Assembly: GCF_001418335.1 (NCBI RefSeq)
Contig: NZ_LIPP01000043.1
Location: 1 to 35,498, forward strand
From: Streptomyces aurantiacus
GTDB lineage: Bacteria; Actinomycetota; Actinomycetes; Streptomycetales; Streptomycetaceae
Direction of reading: 5' to 3'
DNA: 35,498 nucleotides
The translations under genes were made by a program, and so were the position numbers. The notes under the pieces were generated by a model. It saw nothing but the letters and a program-made list of their open reading frames with translations, ran no database searches and had not been told where the DNA came from. The number at the start of each line of letters is the position of its first letter. The first letter of the stretch is position 1. This document shows positions 33,573 through 35,498 of this stretch, in pieces.

Positions 33573-35498
33573 CTACGTCGGCCGCAGCCACACCGTCGCC
33601 AGCGGCGGCAGCGTGAGCCGCACACTGGCCGCCCACCCCTGCCACACCTCCCCGTCCGTCCGCACGGCACCGCCCTGGGTGACGCCACTGCCGCCGAACC
33701 GCAGCGCGTCGGTGTTCAGGACCTCCCGCCAAGCGGGCACGCCGGCCGGGACCCCCAGCCGGTACTCGTGCCGGACCACCGGCGAGAAGTTGGAGACGCA
33801 CAACAGCGGCTCCCCGTCCGCCGCGAACCGCAGGAACGCGAAGACATTGTCCTCCGCCGCGTCCCCGGCGACCCACGCGAACCCGGCAGGATCGGTGTCC
33901 CTCTCCCACAGCGCCCCGGTCTCCCGGTACCGGCCGTTGAGCTCGCGGACGAGGTCACGCACGCCCCGGTGGTCCGCCTCCGCTCCGTACGCCGGATCCA
34001 GCAGCCCCCAGTCGGGCCCGTGCCCTTCCGACCATTCGGCGCCTTGCGCGAACTCCTGGCCCATGAAGAGGAGCTGCTTGCCGGGGTGGGCCCACATGAA
34101 GCCCAGATAGGCGCGGTGATCGGCGCGCCGCTGCCACCAGTCGCCGGGCATCTTCGACACCAGCGCCTGCTTGCCGTGGACGACTTCGTCGTGCGAGATC
34201 GGCAGCACGTAGTTCTCGCTGTACGCGTACACCATCGAGAACGTCATCTCGTTGTGGTGGTACTTGCGGTGCACGGGCTCGTGGCGGATGTACTCCAGCG
34301 AGTCGTGCATCCACCCCATGTTCCACTTCAGCCCGAAGCCGAGACCGCCCGTGTCGGTGGGGCGGGTCACCCCGTCCCAGGCGGTCGACTCCTCCGCGAT
34401 GGTCACGACCCCCGGCACCCGCCGGTACAGCGTCGCGTTCATCTCCTGGAGGAACGCCTTCGCGTCGAGGTCCTCCCGGCCGCCGAAGGCGTTGGGCGTC
34501 CACTGACCGGAGTCCCGGGAGTAGTCGAGGTAGAGCATGGAGGCGACGGCGTCGACCCGCAGCCCGTCGATGTGGAACTCCTCGCACCAGTACACGGCGT
34601 TGGCGACGAGGAAGTTGCGCACCTCCACCCGGCCGTAGTCGAACTCGTAGGTCCCCCAGTCCGGATGCTCGGCACGCCGGTCGTCCCCGGGCTCGTAGAG
34701 CGGCCCCCCGTCGAAGCGGCCCAGCGCCCAGTCGTCCTTCGGGAAGTGCGCGGGCACCCAGTCCATGATCACGCCGATGCCGGCCCGGTGCAGCGCGTCG
34801 ACCAGGTACTTGAAGTCGTCCGGGGTGCCGAGGCGGGAGGTGGGGGCGTAGAAGCCGGTGACCTGGTAGCCCCAGGAGCCGCCGAACGGATGCTCGGCGA
34901 CCGGCATCAGCTCGACGTGCGTGAAGCCCAGGTCCTTGACGTACGCGGGCAGCTCGTCCGCCAGCTGACGGTACGTCAATCCCAGGCGCCAGGACGCCAG
35001 GTGGACCTCGTACACCGAGAACGGTGCCTCGTGCACCGGGATGTCGCCCCGGTGGGCCAGCCACTGCGCATCGTGCCACTCGTGGTGCGAGGCCGTGACG
35101 ACGGACGCCGTGTCGGGCGGCACCTCGGCGCGGCGGGCCATCGGGTCCGCCTTGAGGAACCGGCCGCCGTGCCGGGACGTGATCTCGAACTTGTACCGCG
35201 CGCCCTCGCCGACACCGGGCAGGAACAGCTCCCACACCCCGGCCGCGCCCAGCGACCGCATCGGGAACTGCGTGCCGTCCCAGAAGGTGAAGTCCCCGGC
35301 GACCCGCACTCCTTGCGCGTTCGGTGCCCACACGGTGAAGCGGGTGCCCGCCACGCCCTGGTGTTCCATCGGCTGGGCCCCGAGCGCCTTCCACAGCTGC
35401 TCGTGCCGGCCCTCACGGATCAGGTGCAGATCGAGTTCGCCGAGCGCGGGCAGGAAGCGGTACGGATCCGCCACCTCCAGTTCGACGCCGCCCTCGTA
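33573..35498 (-). CDS. glgB: 1,4-alpha-glucan branching enzyme, 5' end outside window
   Basis: At least 641 residues of GlgB, which cuts alpha-1,4 glucan chains and reattaches them as alpha-1,6 branches in glycogen. The frame is open through the window edge ([15 protein letters not shown]), so the N-terminal part is missing. Present are the CBM48 domain ([20 protein letters not shown]), the GH13 barrel with nucleophile Asp in [12 protein letters not shown], acid/base Glu in [10 protein letters not shown], the stabilising Asp in [10 protein letters not shown], and the C-terminal beta domain ending TVWLRPT. Actinobacterial GlgB often neighbours glgE, pep2 and treS; these would lie upstream, beyond the window. 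Confidence 0.96.
   Translation of the reverse strand, partial: YEGGVELEVADPYRFLPALGELDLHLIREGRHEQLWKALGAQPMEHQGVAGTRFTVWAPNAQGVRVAGDFTFWDGTQFPMRSLGAAGVWELFLPGVGEGARYKFEITSRHGGRFLKADPMARRAEVPPDTASVVTASHHEWHDAQWLAHRGDIPVHEAPFSVYEVHLASWRLGLTYRQLADELPAYVKDLGFTHVELMPVAEHPFGGSWGYQVTGFYAPTSRLGTPDDFKYLVDALHRAGIGVIMDWVPAHFPKDDWALGRFDGGPLYEPGDDRRAEHPDWGTYEFDYGRVEVRNFLVANAVYWCEEFHIDGLRVDAVASMLYLDYSRDSGQWTPNAFGGREDLDAKAFLQEMNATLYRRVPGVVTIAEESTAWDGVTRPTDTGGLGFGLKWNMGWMHDSLEYIRHEPVHRKYHHNEMTFSMVYAYSENYVLPISHDEVVHGKQALVSKMPGDWWQRRADHRAYLGFMWAHPGKQLLFMGQEFAQGAEWSEGHGPDWGLLDPAYGAEADHRGVRDLVRELNGRYRETGALWERDTDPAGFAWVAGDAAEDNVFAFLRFAADGEPLLCVSNFSPVVRHEYRLGVPAGVPAWREVLNTDALRFGGSGVTQGGAVRTDGEVWQGWAASVRLTLPPLATVWLRPT

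Overview
The window is high-GC actinobacterial chromosome, almost certainly Streptomyces. The evidence is strong third-position G/C bias, frequent GTG starts, a Tat signal peptide, the paired DUF6230/DUF6114 genes, a SigB/SigF-type sigma factor, a CsbD protein and the long inverted repeat with CGCGGGGAACTG arms often seen between Streptomyces genes. It holds about 30 credible protein genes. No rRNA, tRNA, CRISPR array, IS element, phage or plasmid gene was found. The gene at each edge is cut by the window.

Layout. Bases 1-3853: two regulator/dehydrogenase pairs. A LysR N-terminus (possibly frameshifted) is divergent from an SDR, with a T-N11-A operator between them. A TetR repressor is divergent from a second SDR, with four copies of one 15-bp operator between them; an aldo/keto reductase follows. 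Bases 3854-8964: a large hairpin repeat, a DUF1232 membrane protein, a flavin monooxygenase of the salicylyl-CoA hydroxylase type, and a 1069-residue Tat-exported beta-propeller/amidohydrolase. Bases 8965-13422: an orphan ChvE-like sugar-binding lipoprotein behind a long leader, a small secreted protein with an unusually strong 5' hairpin, and the DUF6230-DUF6114 pair, with a TTA codon in the second gene. Bases 13423-15409: a leftward row coding for a haem-oxygenase-like iron enzyme, a CDGSH iron-sulfur protein and an AlkB-type dioxygenase. Bases 15759-19888: a SigB-type sigma factor, CsbD, a HemK-like methyltransferase, a small acidic protein and an Orn/Lys/Arg-decarboxylase-fold enzyme. Bases 19973-26809: an ATP-dependent DNA ligase, a MoCo-sulfurase-like class V PLP enzyme (TTA codon), an ABCG-type half transporter, a tandem universal stress protein and a DUF4032 kinase-like protein. 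Bases 27127-35498: an unknown protein, a LysG/LysE exporter pair, an EamA exporter divergent from its probable TetR repressor, an MFS exporter, a Gfo/Idh/MocA oxidoreductase and a 5'-truncated glycogen branching enzyme.

Most transcription units have one to three genes, and the best-supported functional links are regulator-target pairs with visible operators. No known multi-gene defence or biosynthetic system is evident. The points most worth following are the iron-enzyme/CDGSH/AlkB row, the hairpin leader of the secreted protein, the palindrome on the DUF6230 promoter, the TTA codons, the multi-copy TetR operators, and perfect short tandem duplications at several stop codons that place TGA in other frames.
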